DNA of 64,000 bases from Marinimicrobium agarilyticum DSM 16975 (GCF_000423345.1 NZ_KE384008.1:438857-502856); one strand, 5' to 3'; shown: positions 16,532 through 27,036, counted from the stretch's first letter. Program-made: numbers and translations. Notes: generated by a model not told the origin, from the sequence alone.

Positions 16532-17482
16532 ATGTCCGAATCATCACTCGCCTTTGTTTTTCCGGGGCAGGGGTCGCAGAAAGTGGGCATGCTGGCCGAC
16601 CTGGCGGCCGAATACAGCCAGGTTACTGAAACGTTTTCCGAGGCTTCCACGGTGCTCGGCTACGATCTGTGGGAGTTGGTACAGAAAGGCCCTCAGGAGC
16701 AACTGAACCTGACGGAGCGCACTCAGCCGTTGTTGCTGGCCGCCAGCGTCGCCGTCTGGCGTGTTTGGCAGGCTCAAAACGGTGCTCCTCGGCCTGCTTT
16801 TTTGGCGGGCCACAGTCTGGGCGAATGGTCGGCGTTGGTGGCGGCGGGTGTCGTGGACTTCGCCGATGCGGTCAGTCTGGTCCAGCAACGCGGCAAATTG
16901 ATGCAGGAAGCCGTGCCAGCCGGGCAGGGCGGCATGGCCGCCATTATCGGGTTGGATGATGCGGACATTATCGAAGCCTGTGAGCGCGGGGCCGAGGGAG
17001 AGGTGGTCGTTCCAGTGAACTTCAATTCGCCGGGTCAGGTGGTGATTGCGGGCGCCTCGGCGGCGGTCGATCGAGCCATGGCCTTGTGCAAAACCGCCGG
17101 GGCCAAGCGGGCTCTGGCTCTGCCGGTCAGCGCGCCTTTCCATACTGCTCTGATGCGCCCGGCGGCGGATGGGTTGGCGCCTAAAATTGAATCTACCGAG
17201 TTTCGTGCGCCCGCCATCCCGGTGGTTCACAACGCCAATGCCGACACCGAATCAGACCCGCAGGCTATCAAGCGGTTGATGATTGAACAGATTTACAGCC
17301 CGGTGTTGTGGGTGGACTGTGTGCGCACCCTGCTTGGACGCGGAGTGAATACGGTGGTCGAGTGCGGTCCGGGTAAAGTGCTTTCGGGCTTGAACAAACG
17401 CATCGATAAATCACTCAATACGCTGTCCATTGAAACGCCGGACGAGCTCCGGGCGGTTTTACAACAAGTGAGAGGGGAATAG
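16532..17482 (+). CDS. fabD: Malonyl-CoA:ACP transacylase
   Basis: Transfers malonyl from CoA to ACP for fatty acid elongation (316 aa). The catalytic Ser95 is in GHSLGEW. The early FVFPGQGSQKVGM block and the His-bearing PVSAPFHTALM are present. ATG 16532 is preferred to ATG 16526, as the AAGAGG site at 16517-16522 lies nine bases before it but only three before the other. Six bases separate it from fabG. Confidence 0.95.
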   Translation: MSESSLAFVFPGQGSQKVGMLADLAAEYSQVTETFSEASTVLGYDLWELVQKGPQEQLNLTERTQPLLLAASVAVWRVWQAQNGAPRPAFLAGHSLGEWSALVAAGVVDFADAVSLVQQRGKLMQEAVPAGQGGMAAIIGLDDADIIEACERGAEGEVVVPVNFNSPGQVVIAGASAAVDRAMALCKTAGAKRALALPVSAPFHTALMRPAADGLAPKIESTEFRAPAIPVVHNANADTESDPQAIKRLMIEQIYSPVLWVDCVRTLLGRGVNTVVECGPGKVLSGLNKRIDKSLNTLSIETPDELRAVLQQVRGE

Positions 17483-17488
17483 ACACCC

Positions 17489-18235
17489 ATGAATAATCTC
17501 GAAGGTAAGGTGGCGCTGGTCACCGGTGCCAGTCGTGGTATTGGCGCAGCCGTAGCGGACCAGTTGGGCGCGGCGGGTGCCGTTGTGATCGGCACGGCCA
17601 CCAGCGAAGCCGGTGCGGAGAAAATCACCCAGCGCCTGCAGGAGAAGGGCATCAAGGGTGAAGGGCTGGTGCTGAATGTTACCGACGCCGAATCGATCAA
17701 GACATTACTTTCGACCATGAAAGAGCGCCACGGCGTTCCCGAAGTACTGGTAAACAATGCCGGCATCACCAAAGATAACCTGTTGATGCGCATGAATGAC
17801 GAGGAGTGGTTTGACGTAATCAACACCAACCTGAGCTCCGTTTACCGTTTGAGTAAGGCTGTCCTGCGGGGAATGATGAAAGCCCGCTGGGGTCGCATCA
17901 TCAACATCAGTTCCGTGGTCGGAGCCATGGGTAATCCGGGCCAGTCCAACTATGCCGCCAGTAAAGCCGGCGTTGCAGGGTTTGCACGATCGCTAGCGGC
18001 TGAGGTAGGCTCGCGGGGTATTACCGTGAATACGGTGGCGCCAGGGTTTATCGATACGGATATGACTCGGGCCTTGCCGGATGAGCAGCGTGACCAGCTG
18101 TTGAGCAAGATCCCTCTGGGCCGTCTCGGTCGGCCGGAGGAAATCGCGGCTGTGGTTGCTTTCCTGGCCAGTGATGCCGGAGGTTACGTCAGCGGTGAGA
18201 CAATACATGTCAACGGTGGCATGTACATGGCATAG
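17489..18235 (+). CDS. fabG: 3-oxoacyl-ACP reductase
   Basis: NADPH-dependent reductase of the elongation cycle (248 aa, short-chain dehydrogenase fold). The cofactor motif TGASRGIG is at 12-19, with NNAG at 89-92. The catalytic residues are S142, Y155 and K159 (NYAASK), and the C-terminus YVSGETIHVNGGMYMA is typical. An AGAGGGGA ribosome site precedes the ATG. It follows fabD in the same operon; acpP then has its own promoter 67 bases downstream. Confidence 0.96.
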   Translation: MNNLEGKVALVTGASRGIGAAVADQLGAAGAVVIGTATSEAGAEKITQRLQEKGIKGEGLVLNVTDAESIKTLLSTMKERHGVPEVLVNNAGITKDNLLMRMNDEEWFDVINTNLSSVYRLSKAVLRGMMKARWGRIINISSVVGAMGNPGQSNYAASKAGVAGFARSLAAEVGSRGITVNTVAPGFIDTDMTRALPDEQRDQLLSKIPLGRLGRPEEIAAVVAFLASDAGGYVSGETIHVNGGMYMA

Positions 18236-18301
18236 TGGTTTGGCCAACTTCATGATTTTTATGAGTTTTTTGTAAAAATCAAAGAAATTTGGCCATATCC
18301 A

Positions 18302-18330
18302 TTACAACCCAGGGCAATTCGATGTAAAAT
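18302..18330 (+). promoter_or_regulatory. Promoter of acpP
   Basis: TTACAA (18302-18307), 17-base spacer, TAAAAT (18325-18330) in an AT-rich stretch, about 107 bases upstream of the expected RNA-to-protein start. It fits the need for high acpP expression. Confidence 0.6.
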
Positions 18331-18443
18331 GCGCGTCGATTTTGTCCGTAGCTTAATCAAGGAGTCGCCTCGGTATCTGCCTGTGATTTGAGGGCACGAG
18401 ATCCGGCTTCGTCGATACTACCTACTAGGAGTTATATAACATC

Positions 18444-18680
18444 ATGAGCAGCATTGAAGAACGGGTTAAAAAAATTGTTGCCGAGCAACTGGGTGTAAAA
18501 GAAGAAGAAGTTAAAAACGAAGCTTCTTTTGTCGAAGATCTGGGCGCCGACTCCCTCGACACCGTCGAACTGGTGATGGCGCTGGAAGAGGAATTCGAAA
18601 CTGAAATTCCCGACGAAGAAGCCGAAAAAATCACCACTGTTCAGCTGGCAATCGATTACATCAATGCCAACTTGGCGTAA
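18444..18680 (+). CDS. acpP: Acyl carrier protein
   Basis: Acidic 78-residue carrier of growing acyl chains. Ser37 in [12 protein letters not shown] receives the 4'-phosphopantetheine arm. The sequence is the standard three-helix ACP with [14 protein letters not shown] lies upstream of the ATG at a longish distance. It has its own promoter and a strong terminator and lies between fabG and fabF, the common bacterial order. Confidence 0.97.
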   Translation: MSSIEERVKKIVAEQLGVKEEEVKNEASFVEDLGADSLDTVELVMALEEEFETEIPDEEAEKITTVQLAIDYINANLA

Positions 18681-18709
18681 TCTTCAAGCTGGTTGATTAC
18701 CGTCTTCCG

Positions 18710-18744
18710 AAAAGCCGTATTATTGCGAAATAGTACGGCTTTTT
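18710..18744 (+). terminator. Terminator after acpP
   Basis: Stem AAAAGCCGTA/TACGGCTTTT with a 14-base loop and continuing T tract, 30 bases after the acpP stop. Confidence 0.85.
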
Positions 18745-18866
18745 CTTTGGGGTGTGGCCGAACGTCGGTTGTAACCCCGCATTGAGTCGGTTTCCGTTTC
18801 CTCTCTCTCGGTTCGAGGTGAGAGGGCGGTTCCGGCGTTCGCTATTTATGTCGGAGAGCATCTAAG

Positions 18867-20105
18867 GTGTCGCGCAAAAGAGTCGTAGTTACCGGGCTGG
18901 GTATGGTGAGTCCATTGGGGAACACCGTGGCGGACAGCTGGCGTGGAATCGTCAATGGCGTCAGTGGTGCTGCGCCGATCACGCACTTTGACACATCGGC
19001 CTTTACCACCCGATTCAGTGCGTCGGTGAAGGACTTTTCCGTGGAGGGTTATTATCCCGCGAAAGACGCCCGGAAGATGGATCCCTTCATCCAGTTCGGG
19101 ATGGTCGCCGGGATCCAGGCGATGCGCGATTCGGGTTTGGAAGTCAACGAATCCAACAGTCATCGCATGGGGGTTTCGATCGGCTCCGGTATTGGAGGTA
19201 TCGGCTCGATTGAAGATGGTGCGATGCTGATCGAGCACAAGGGGCCGCGTCGTATATCGCCGTTCTTTGTGCCCGGTGCAATCATCAATATGATTTCCGG
19301 TAACCTGTCGATCATGTACGGCCTGCGCGGTCCCAACATTGCGATCACGACCGCCTGCACCACCGGTACCCACAGTATCGGCTATGCCGCGCGCAGCATC
19401 ATGCACGGAGAGTGTGACGCTATGCTGGCCGGGGGGGCGGAGATGGCGACCACGCCCGTGGGGCTCGGCGGTTTTGCCGCCGCTCGGGCATTGTCGACCC
19501 GCAACGATGATCCGAAGGCGGCCAGTCGTCCCTGGGATAAAGATCGTGACGGTTTTGTGCTCGGGGACGGGGCCGGTGTGTTGGTGCTTGAAGAATATGA
19601 GCACGCTAAGGCCCGCGGCGCAAACATTTACGCGGAGCTGGTAGGCTTTGGCATGAGTGGCGATGCGTATCATATGACCTCGCCGCCGGCGGATGGCTCG
19701 GGCGCCGCGCTGTCCATGCGCAACGCCATCAACGACGCGAGTATTCCGGTCGACTCGATCAGCTATATCAACGCCCATGGCACCTCGACTCAGGCCGGTG
19801 ACCGGGCGGAGTGCCAGGCGGTGAAAACCATCATGGGTTCGGCGGTGGATCAGGTGGCGGTCAGCTCGACCAAGTCCATGATCGGCCATCTGCTGGGGGC
19901 GGCCGGCGCTGTGGAGGCGATTTTCAGTGTTCTGGCCATCCGCGATCAGGTCGCTCCGCCGACCATCAACCTGGACAACCCTGACGAGGGGTGCGATATC
20001 AATCTGGTGCCGAATACGGCTCAGGAGCGTCCCATTGATGCGGTGCTGTCCAATTCGTTCGGCTTCGGTGGCACCAACGGCTCTCTGGTTTTCCGCAAGG
20101 TTTAA
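18867..20105 (+). CDS. fabF: 3-oxoacyl-ACP synthase II
   Basis: Condensing enzyme of fatty acid elongation (412 aa). The catalytic Cys164 is in [14 protein letters not shown]. The two histidines lie in the NAHGTST and [15 protein letters not shown] blocks. GTG at 18867 is the start: CGGAGAG is eight bases upstream and the protein begins at the normal [18 protein letters not shown]. It ends in [14 protein letters not shown] as usual. A strong terminator separates it from pabC. Confidence 0.96.
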   Translation: MSRKRVVVTGLGMVSPLGNTVADSWRGIVNGVSGAAPITHFDTSAFTTRFSASVKDFSVEGYYPAKDARKMDPFIQFGMVAGIQAMRDSGLEVNESNSHRMGVSIGSGIGGIGSIEDGAMLIEHKGPRRISPFFVPGAIINMISGNLSIMYGLRGPNIAITTACTTGTHSIGYAARSIMHGECDAMLAGGAEMATTPVGLGGFAAARALSTRNDDPKAASRPWDKDRDGFVLGDGAGVLVLEEYEHAKARGANIYAELVGFGMSGDAYHMTSPPADGSGAALSMRNAINDASIPVDSISYINAHGTSTQAGDRAECQAVKTIMGSAVDQVAVSSTKSMIGHLLGAAGAVEAIFSVLAIRDQVAPPTINLDNPDEGCDINLVPNTAQERPIDAVLSNSFGFGGTNGSLVFRKV

Positions 20106-20135
20106 AGCGGTATCCACTGCCGATTGAAATGCGCG

Positions 20136-20165
20136 CGCCGGGGTGTGATTCACCCCGGCGTTTTT
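20136..20165 (+). terminator. Terminator after fabF
   Basis: Perfect 10-bp stem CGCCGGGGTG/CACCCCGGCG, 5-base loop, then TTTTT. Confidence 0.9.
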
Positions 20166-20191
20166 GTGTCTGCTTTTGGTAAACTGTCAGC

Positions 20192-21061
20192 ATGCCCGAG
20201 CCCTCCATGATTACGATGACCAACGGTGTTTTTGACGCCCGCCTCTCCCCCCTGGACCGGGGGTTGGCCTATGGCGACGGTCTGTTCGAAACCTGTCGGG
20301 TCAGGGCCGGCCAGGTGCCTCTCTGGGCGTTGCATTGGCAACGGTTGAGTGCGGGGGCAAGACGCCTTGGTATTCCGCTGGACGGCGAGCGGCTGGAGCG
20401 CGAGCGCGAGCGGGTGCTGAACGCTGCTCAAGCGCAGAACGGTGTGCTCAAGCTGATCGTGACCCGCGGGGAGGGCGGGCGTGCCTATCAGGCCCCCGTT
20501 AACCCCGAGCCGAGTTTATGCTGGCAGTTTCGCCCAGGCGAATCTCCTGCCTGGGAGCGCGGACGCACTGGGGTCACGCTGTATCAGTGTCAGCACCGGC
20601 TGGGAGATAATCCCGCACTGGCGGGAATGAAGCATCTGAACCGTCTGGAATACGTACTGGCTCGATCTGAATGGGGGGATGATTATCCGGAGGGGCTGCT
20701 GCTTGATGCCGCGGATCGAGTCATCGAGGGGACGCTCAGCAACGTATTCGTCCGTCTCGAAGCGGGGTGGCGCACGCCAGCGCTTGAGCGCAACGGCGTG
20801 GCGGGCGTCATGCGGCAGTTGCTGCTCGAGTCTCTGGCGCCGGCGCAGGGCATTGCCGTCTCAGAAGCGACCATCAGCTTGCAGGACCTCATGTCGGCGC
20901 GGGAATGGTTTGTGTGTAACAGTGTGTTCGGAATATGGCCGGTTACCGGTCTGGCACCGGAGGGGGGTCATTGGGCCGTGGGCGAACAGAGTCTGCAGCT
21001 CCAAAGAGCATTTGAATCATGGTTGGTGAGTCGCCCGGGCGTGAATGGGAAAGGGGAGTGA
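20192..21061 (+). CDS. pabC: Aminodeoxychorismate lyase
   Basis: PLP-dependent lyase that releases pyruvate from 4-amino-4-deoxychorismate to give p-aminobenzoate for folate. The fold-type IV signature DRGLAYGDGLFETCRV is near residue 25. The PLP lysine is in GMKHLNRLEYVLA, followed by EGTLSNVFV. ATG 20192 gives 289 residues; ATG 20207 is also possible and closer to the usual MIT... start. Its partner pabB is in this window at 60-61.5 kb. It overlaps or abuts mltG, as in E. coli. Confidence 0.92.
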   Translation: MPEPSMITMTNGVFDARLSPLDRGLAYGDGLFETCRVRAGQVPLWALHWQRLSAGARRLGIPLDGERLERERERVLNAAQAQNGVLKLIVTRGEGGRAYQAPVNPEPSLCWQFRPGESPAWERGRTGVTLYQCQHRLGDNPALAGMKHLNRLEYVLARSEWGDDYPEGLLLDAADRVIEGTLSNVFVRLEAGWRTPALERNGVAGVMRQLLLESLAPAQGIAVSEATISLQDLMSAREWFVCNSVFGIWPVTGLAPEGGHWAVGEQSLQLQRAFESWLVSRPGVNGKGE

Positions 21062-21063
21062 GC

Positions 21064-22098
21064 GTGTTGCGAGTATTGGGACGGTTGATCCTGTTGGGGT
21101 TGGTCTTGGGGGCGGGGTTGATGGCCTACGGTTACCATTGGTTGAACAGCCCGCTGCAGCTGCCGCCGGAGGGTATCGGCTATCAGCTTGAACGAGGGCA
21201 GAGTCTGAGTCATGTTACGGCCGACCTGGCGCAGCGGGAGGTGCTGAAACACCCCCGGGCACTCAGCCTCTACGCACAACTGATCGATCGGACTCGGGTC
21301 CACGCGGGCGAGTACCAATTGGAGCCGGGCCTGACACCGCAAGGGCTTTTGACCCAGTTGGTGGAGGGCGATGTCATCCTCCATCAGGTGACGCTGATCG
21401 AAGGGTGGACCTACCAACAGGCACTCGAGGCGTTGCATGCCGAACCCACGGTTGACGCGAAGCTCATAGGCCTGTCGGAGTCCGAGCAGCTTCAGCGTCT
21501 CGGACTCGATCTGGCCCACCCTGAGGGCTGGTTCTTTCCCGACACCTACCGCTATGTGCGAGGCACCACCGATGTGGCCCTGTTGCGCCGAGCCCATGCA
21601 GCGATGGACCGCCAGTTACAGGCGCTGTGGGAGACCCGTGCGACGGGGCTGCCTTACGACTCGCCCTATGAAGCGTTGATCATGGCGTCCATCATTGAGC
21701 GGGAAACGGGCGCGACCTGGGAGCGGAAAGAGATTGCGGGCGTCTTTGTTCGTCGATTGCAGCGGGGAATGCGTCTGCAGACTGATCCCACCGTGATCTA
21801 TGGCATGGGTGATCGATACGAGGGTAATCTCAGTCGGCGCGACCTGCGCACCCCCTCCGATTACAATACCTACACGATCTCCGGGTTGCCTCCCACACCC
21901 ATTGCGCTGCCGGGGCGGGGCGCGCTCGAGGCGGCCATGAACCCGGCGGAGGGGACCGCCTTGTACTTTGTTGCCAAAGGAGACGGCACCCACGTCTTTT
22001 CCGATACGCTCGAAGCGCACAACCGAGCGGTCCGGGAGTATCAGCTTCGCCGCCGGGAGGATTACCGTTCGACCCCACCAGCGGCTCGTGAGAACTGA
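21064..22098 (+). CDS. mltG: Endolytic murein transglycosylase MltG
   Basis: Inner-membrane lytic transglycosylase that cleaves nascent peptidoglycan strands and helps end glycan synthesis. A single N-terminal anchor (about residues 5-25) is followed by a LysM-like region and the YceG catalytic domain with the essential Glu in ASIIERETG. The TDPTVIYGMG and YNTY...GLPPTPI blocks are intact. GTG 21064 is favoured (AAGGGGA six bases upstream, 344 aa); GTG 21058, overlapping the pabC stop, is an alternative. Confidence 0.92.
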   Translation: MLRVLGRLILLGLVLGAGLMAYGYHWLNSPLQLPPEGIGYQLERGQSLSHVTADLAQREVLKHPRALSLYAQLIDRTRVHAGEYQLEPGLTPQGLLTQLVEGDVILHQVTLIEGWTYQQALEALHAEPTVDAKLIGLSESEQLQRLGLDLAHPEGWFFPDTYRYVRGTTDVALLRRAHAAMDRQLQALWETRATGLPYDSPYEALIMASIIERETGATWERKEIAGVFVRRLQRGMRLQTDPTVIYGMGDRYEGNLSRRDLRTPSDYNTYTISGLPPTPIALPGRGALEAAMNPAEGTALYFVAKGDGTHVFSDTLEAHNRAVREYQLRRREDYRSTPPAAREN

Positions 22099-22261
22099 CC
22101 GAACCTTCGACGCTCACGGGGCGGGGGCAGCTAAGTCCTTGGTTTGCTAGGAAAAGCCGCGGGGAGCGTTTACAATGGGCGCGTTTTAGCGGGCTCTGAG
22201 ATTCCTGCGTCGGAGACCTCGGAGCCCGACCTTCACTGAGCCAATTGGGAAAGCGAGCCGT

Positions 22262-23980
22262 ATGAGCGATCATCCATCCGCCGGAAGCAATAGCAGCGTC
22301 GAAAAACCTGCGGCGGAAAAACCACAACACTTTATCCAGCAGATCATCCGTAAGGATCTGGAGGCTGGCAAGGTGGAAAAGGTGGTGACCCGTTTCCCGC
22401 CAGAGCCCAATGGTTACCTCCACATTGGTCACGCCAAGTCGATCTGCCTGAATTTTGGTATGGCGGAAGAGTTTGGTGGTGTCTGCCATTTGCGCTTTGA
22501 CGACACCAACCCCGAAAAAGAAAACGAAGAATACGTTAACGCCATCAAAGCCGATGTGCAGTGGCTCGGCTTCCAGTGGGGTGGTCCGGTTCGTTATACC
22601 TCTGATTATTTCCAGGTGCTTTACGACTGGGCGCTGCATTTGATTCGACAAGGCAATGCCTACGTCTGCGACCTGAACCCCGACGAGGCGCGCGAGTATC
22701 GTGGTACCTTGACCGAGCCGGGGCGTAACAGTCCCTATCGCGAACGCAGCGTGGAAGAAAACCTGGACCGTTTTGAAAAAATGCGTCGCGGCGAGTTTGA
22801 AGAGGGCAGTTGTGTATTGCGGGCCAAGATTGATATGGCCGCACCCAACATGAACTTGCGCGACCCGGTGATTTATCGGATCAAAAAGGCCAAGCACCAC
22901 CATACGGGCGATACCTGGAGTATCTATCCGTCCTACGATTTCGCTCATGGTCAAAGCGACGCGGTTGAAGGGGTGACCCACTCCATTTGCACGCTGGAGT
23001 TTGAAGACCATCGTCCTCTGTACGAATGGTTTCTTGAAAACCTTCCGGTGCCAGCCAAGCCTCGGCAATATGAGTTCGCCCGCTTGAATATCAACTACAC
23101 CATCACCAGCAAGCGCAAGCTCAAGCAGTTGGTGGACGAAGGCCATGTCGATGCCTGGAATGACCCCCGGATGCCCACCATTTCCGGTATGCGTCGGCGC
23201 GGTTATCCGCCCGAGGCGCTGCGCAACTTCTGCGCGAACATCGGGGTGACCCGGTCGGACAGCGTCGTGGATGTCGGTATGCTAGAGTATGCCGTGCGCG
23301 ATCACCTGGATAAAAACGCACCGCGAGCCATGTGTGTGCTTCGCCCCCTGAAAGTGACCTTGACCAACTACGCCGCTGACCGGGTCGAGGAAATGCGAGC
23401 GCCCGGTCACCCCAACCGGGACGATTTCAGTGAGCGGGTCTTGCCATTTACCCACACGCTGTACATCGAAGACGAGGATTTCCGCGAAGAGGCCAACAAG
23501 AAATACAAACGCCTGGTGCTCGGTAAGCGTGTGCGCCTGCGCAACGCCTACGTGATTGAAGCGGATGAAGCCATCAAAGACGAGTCGGGCGAGATTGTCG
23601 AAATCCGTGCGCGCATTATTGAAGACACCCTGGGGAAAGATCCGGCTGATGGCGTTAAACCCAAGGGTGTGATTCATTGGGTCTCTGCAACTCACCACCT
23701 CAACTGCGAGGTGCGCCTGTACGATCGCCTGTTCAGTGATCCGGCACCGGATGCCGGGGGCAAGAATTTTCTGCAGGCCATCAATCCAGAGAACCTGAAA
23801 GTGCTGGAAAACTGCAAAGCTGAAATCAGCCTGGCGGGCGCAAAGGTGGGCGACCATTACCAGTTCGAACGCTCCGGCTATTTCTGTCTGGACAGCAAAT
23901 ACTCCACATTGGAGAAGCCGGTATTCAATCGCACCATTGAGCTGCGGGACACTTGGGCCAAAATTCAGAACCAGCAATAA
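22262..23980 (+). CDS. glnS: Glutaminyl-tRNA synthetase
   Basis: Class I synthetase charging tRNA-Gln (572 aa, near E. coli length with about 20 extra N-terminal residues). The HIGH motif is [12 protein letters not shown] near residue 50. The second active-site loop reads [10 protein letters not shown] where E. coli has a methionine before SKRK. The C-terminal anticodon-binding beta-barrels are complete. No strong terminator precedes cysS, which begins 3 bases after its stop, so glnS-cysS are probably co-transcribed. Confidence 0.96.
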   Translation: MSDHPSAGSNSSVEKPAAEKPQHFIQQIIRKDLEAGKVEKVVTRFPPEPNGYLHIGHAKSICLNFGMAEEFGGVCHLRFDDTNPEKENEEYVNAIKADVQWLGFQWGGPVRYTSDYFQVLYDWALHLIRQGNAYVCDLNPDEAREYRGTLTEPGRNSPYRERSVEENLDRFEKMRRGEFEEGSCVLRAKIDMAAPNMNLRDPVIYRIKKAKHHHTGDTWSIYPSYDFAHGQSDAVEGVTHSICTLEFEDHRPLYEWFLENLPVPAKPRQYEFARLNINYTITSKRKLKQLVDEGHVDAWNDPRMPTISGMRRRGYPPEALRNFCANIGVTRSDSVVDVGMLEYAVRDHLDKNAPRAMCVLRPLKVTLTNYAADRVEEMRAPGHPNRDDFSERVLPFTHTLYIEDEDFREEANKKYKRLVLGKRVRLRNAYVIEADEAIKDESGEIVEIRARIIEDTLGKDPADGVKPKGVIHWVSATHHLNCEVRLYDRLFSDPAPDAGGKNFLQAINPENLKVLENCKAEISLAGAKVGDHYQFERSGYFCLDSKYSTLEKPVFNRTIELRDTWAKIQNQQ

Positions 23981-23983
23981 CTT

Positions 23984-25375
23984 ATGACATTAAACCTGTA
24001 CAACACGCTGACCCGACAGAAAGAAGCATTCAAGCCGATTCAGCCGGGCAAGATCTCCATGTACGTCTGTGGCGTCACTGTGTACGACTATTGCCATTTG
24101 GGGCATGCGCGTGTACTGGTGGTGTTTGATGTGATGGCGCGCTTTCTGCGCAGCCAGGGCTGGGATCTGACCTACGTGCGTAACATCACGGACATTGACG
24201 ACAAAATTCTTCGTCGCGCCGAGGAAAACGGCGAACCGTACCAGAGTCTGACGCACCGGTTTATCGAAGCCGCTCACGAGGACGAGGCGCGCCTGGGGAT
24301 AGATCCTCCGGATATCGAACCGCGCGCCACCGCCCACATCGACGATATTATCGCGATGGTGCAGACACTGGTGGAAAAAGAGTATGCGTACGCGGCGAGC
24401 AATGGCGACGTGTATTATCGGGTCAAACACTTCAAAGAGTACGGCAAACTCAGCAACAAAAACCCGGAAGAGTTGCTGGCCGGTGCGCGTATTGATGTGG
24501 AGGACGCGAAAGAAGACCCGCGGGACTTTGCCCTCTGGAAACATGCCGAGGATAGCGAAACCGGTTGGGACTCCCCCTGGGGGCGCGGTCGTCCCGGTTG
24601 GCACATTGAATGCTCCGCCATGAGCAAGCACTGCCTGGGCGAGCACTTTGATATTCACGGCGGTGGTCCTGACTTGCCGTTCCCGCACCACGAAAATGAG
24701 ATTGCCCAGAGTGAGGCCGCCAATGGTTGCCATTACGTGAACTATTGGGTACACGCGGGCGCCCTGCGAGTTGACGGCGAAAAGATGTCCAAGTCCTTGG
24801 GTAACTTTTTCACCATTCGGGACGTGCTCGAAAAATACCATCCGGAAGTGGTTCGCTATCTGCTCATTGGCAGCCACTACCGCAGCCCGATCAACTACTC
24901 GGAAGACAGTCTGATCGAAGCCCGTTCGGGGCTTGAACGGTTCTATGGTGCGTTACAGAACTATGTCGACGTTCCGCCGGCGACTCCCGAAGCGCTGGCT
25001 GACAGTCGTTATTATCGTGACTTTGTGACGGCTCTGAATGATGACTTCAATACCCGGTTGGCGCTGGCAGCAATGTACGAGCTGGTCAGAGAGCTCAACA
25101 GTGAAAAGAGTTCGGAAAACGCGCGCCTGCTGGCGGCCGAGTTGAAGGCGATGGGCTCGATTCTGGGTCTGCTTAAGGAGGCGCCCGAACGCTTCCTGCA
25201 GGCCGGTGCCGGTGACGACATCAGTGCGGAGAAAGTCGAGGCGTTGATTGCCGAGCGGGCCGAGGCCAAGAAGGCGAGAAATTTCGCCCGGGCCGATGAG
25301 ATCCGTGACCAGCTTCAGTCTGAGGGCGTAGTACTTCAGGACTCCCCCGACGGCACTCAGTGGCGGCGTGAATGA
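23984..25375 (+). CDS. cysS: Cysteinyl-tRNA synthetase
   Basis: Class Ia monomeric synthetase (463 aa). The zinc cysteine lies in YVCGVTVYDYCHLGHARV, which also contains the HIGH-like HLGH. The KMSKSLGNF loop is at about residue 267. GWHIECSAMS and FPHHENEIAQSEAA supply further zinc ligands. It lies directly after glnS and is followed after 43 bases by a small membrane protein gene. Confidence 0.97.
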   Translation: MTLNLYNTLTRQKEAFKPIQPGKISMYVCGVTVYDYCHLGHARVLVVFDVMARFLRSQGWDLTYVRNITDIDDKILRRAEENGEPYQSLTHRFIEAAHEDEARLGIDPPDIEPRATAHIDDIIAMVQTLVEKEYAYAASNGDVYYRVKHFKEYGKLSNKNPEELLAGARIDVEDAKEDPRDFALWKHAEDSETGWDSPWGRGRPGWHIECSAMSKHCLGEHFDIHGGGPDLPFPHHENEIAQSEAANGCHYVNYWVHAGALRVDGEKMSKSLGNFFTIRDVLEKYHPEVVRYLLIGSHYRSPINYSEDSLIEARSGLERFYGALQNYVDVPPATPEALADSRYYRDFVTALNDDFNTRLALAAMYELVRELNSEKSSENARLLAAELKAMGSILGLLKEAPERFLQAGAGDDISAEKVEALIAERAEAKKARNFARADEIRDQLQSEGVVLQDSPDGTQWRRE

Positions 25376-25418
25376 ACTGAGGCGGGCCGGTGGGGTCTGA
25401 CTCCAAAGAGGTTTAAGT

Positions 25419-25637
25419 ATGTCGTTTCGAAAAGCCTACCGTCGTTACCGCACGCTCTGGGTCAGCCTGATCGCCTGTGCTGCTTTCCTGGCGCTGGCCG
25501 TCTGGGGTTGGGGTGTCAGCCTCGAAGAGCTGGCCGGCTTTTTCGGGGCGGCTGCCGTGTTGCTGGTGGGGTTGATTCTTGGGGCCGCGCTGCTTGGCTA
25601 TGTTCTGTTCAAGCTGCGCCAAATGCGAGACAAGTAG
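25419..25637 (+). CDS. Small two-span membrane protein, unknown function
   Basis: A 72-residue protein with a basic N-terminus (SFRKAYRRYR), two hydrophobic segments (about 13-30 and 41-62) separated by a short loop with GVSLEEL, and a basic C-terminus (KLRQMRDK). AAAGAGG precedes the ATG by eight bases, and codon use looks normal, so it is probably real. Positive charges at both ends suggest both termini face the cytoplasm. I do not recognise the family. It is convergent with corB, only five bases away. Confidence 0.7.
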   Translation: MSFRKAYRRYRTLWVSLIACAAFLALAVWGWGVSLEELAGFFGAAAVLLVGLILGAALLGYVLFKLRQMRDK

Positions 25638-25642
25638 CGGCC

Positions 25643-26923
25643 CTAATCCTTTGAGTCGCCCGGTTGCCTTTCCACGCGCAGCCAGGCAATCATCTTTTCA
25701 GTGAGTTCGGTGGTTTCAAAGCGGTAGCCGTCGAGCGCAAAGCCGATGTTCGCATCGGGAATGCTTTCCAGGTATTCCATCGCCAGGCCGTTGAGGGTTT
25801 TCGGGCCATCCTGAGGCAGATCCCAGTCCAGGCTGCGGTTAATATCCCGTATGAAGGTCCCACCGTCAATCAGGTAGGTGCCATCGTCCTGAGGGAGGAT
25901 GTCCTCATCGGACTCTTCCGCCGAATTGGTGGTAAAGTCGCCGACAATTTCTTCCAGCAAATCTTCCAGGGTAACCAGGCCCTGAACCTCACCATACTCA
26001 TCCACCACCAGCGCCATGCGGCATTTATGCTGCTGAAAGTTCAGCAGTTGGGTGTGCAGGGGTGTGGCTTCTGGAACAAAGTAAGGTTCGTTGGCGAAGC
26101 GACGGAAATCGTCCAGCGTAATGCTTTCATCGGTGCCGCGAATGAACCGTGCGGCATTGCGCAGATGCAGAATGCCCACGACGTTGTTGATGTCGCTCTC
26201 GAAAAGGGGGAGACGGGTATATTCCGTGGTGCGTATCTGTTCGAGCAGATCGCCCACCGGCCGCGTGAGATCGAGCCCTTCCACCTCATTGCGGGGAATC
26301 ATGATGTCCTCGACCGTCGATTTTTCCAGGTCAAGGATGTTGAGCAGCATGCCCTGGTGCTGATCGGGGATCAGGTCTCCGGCCTCGTCGACGACGGTCC
26401 GCAACTCTTCCGGATTCAGATGCTCGATATGGCTGTGGGACTTGTGCAGCCCGAACATCTTCGCGATGCTCTTGGAGATACCGTTAACCAGGTAAACCGC
26501 CGGCGCCAGAATGAAAGACAGGGGCCTGAGGAACCAACTGGAGAAAAACGCAAAACGCTCGGGATATAGAGCAGCCAGTGTTTTGGGGGTCACCTCGGAG
26601 AAGACCAGCATGACGAAGGTCAGTAGCAGGCCCGCGACGGCAATGCCGGCGTCCCCATACAGGCGCACGCCAATGACGGTCGCAATGGACGCCGCAAAAA
26701 TATTGACGAGGTTGTTGCCGATCAGAATCAGGCCGATCAGTTTGTCGGGATTCTTCAGCAGCGCGGTGACCCTGAGAGCCCCGGGGTCGCCTTTCTTGCT
26801 CAGGTGTTTCAGCCGATACCGGTTGATGGACATCATCCCGGTCTCCGAGCTTGAAAAAAATCCGGAGAGAATCAACAGGCCCACCAGGCCGGCAAACAGT
26901 ATTTCTAGCGGTGCTTCATTCAA
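25643..26923 (-). CDS. corB: CNNM/CorC-type transporter, YfjD/CorB family
   Basis: Membrane protein (426 aa) linked to magnesium efflux or homeostasis. It has an N-terminal DUF21/CNNM domain with about four spans (SGFFSSSETGMMSINRYRL, IGNNLVNIFAAS, FSEVTPKTLAALYPE), a CBS pair at about 190-320 (MIPRNEVEGL, VVDEYGEVQGLVTLEDLLEE), then a CorC_HlyC domain (GTYLIDGGTFIRD). With ypjD and ffh next to it, the locus reproduces the E. coli ffh-ypjD-yfjD group. Confidence 0.9.
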   Translation of the reverse strand: MNEAPLEILFAGLVGLLILSGFFSSSETGMMSINRYRLKHLSKKGDPGALRVTALLKNPDKLIGLILIGNNLVNIFAASIATVIGVRLYGDAGIAVAGLLLTFVMLVFSEVTPKTLAALYPERFAFFSSWFLRPLSFILAPAVYLVNGISKSIAKMFGLHKSHSHIEHLNPEELRTVVDEAGDLIPDQHQGMLLNILDLEKSTVEDIMIPRNEVEGLDLTRPVGDLLEQIRTTEYTRLPLFESDINNVVGILHLRNAARFIRGTDESITLDDFRRFANEPYFVPEATPLHTQLLNFQQHKCRMALVVDEYGEVQGLVTLEDLLEEIVGDFTTNSAEESDEDILPQDDGTYLIDGGTFIRDINRSLDWDLPQDGPKTLNGLAMEYLESIPDANIGFALDGYRFETTELTEKMIAWLRVERQPGDSKD

Positions 26924-27036
26924 GGCGGACTAAGCCCATGTTGCTGCGAGGCCGGGTATCTTGAAGCAGATCCGGGCGGGAATCAATAGTGGATGCCCGG
27001 CGTCGGTTGTCGGCCGTCCCCTTTTGAGGCGGCGGG

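Noticed and set aside
18846-20153. A 435-codon minus-strand frame opposite fabF, and similar long frames opposite glnS, fadA and ppiD
   Set aside because: All lie wholly across strongly conserved genes and have no recognisable protein character.
22480-23120. glnS second signature loop (TSKRK) as a sign of an inactive or GluRS-type enzyme
   Set aside because: The surrounding [15 protein letters not shown] and HIGH blocks are clear GlnRS; the Met-to-Thr change before SKRK is minor.
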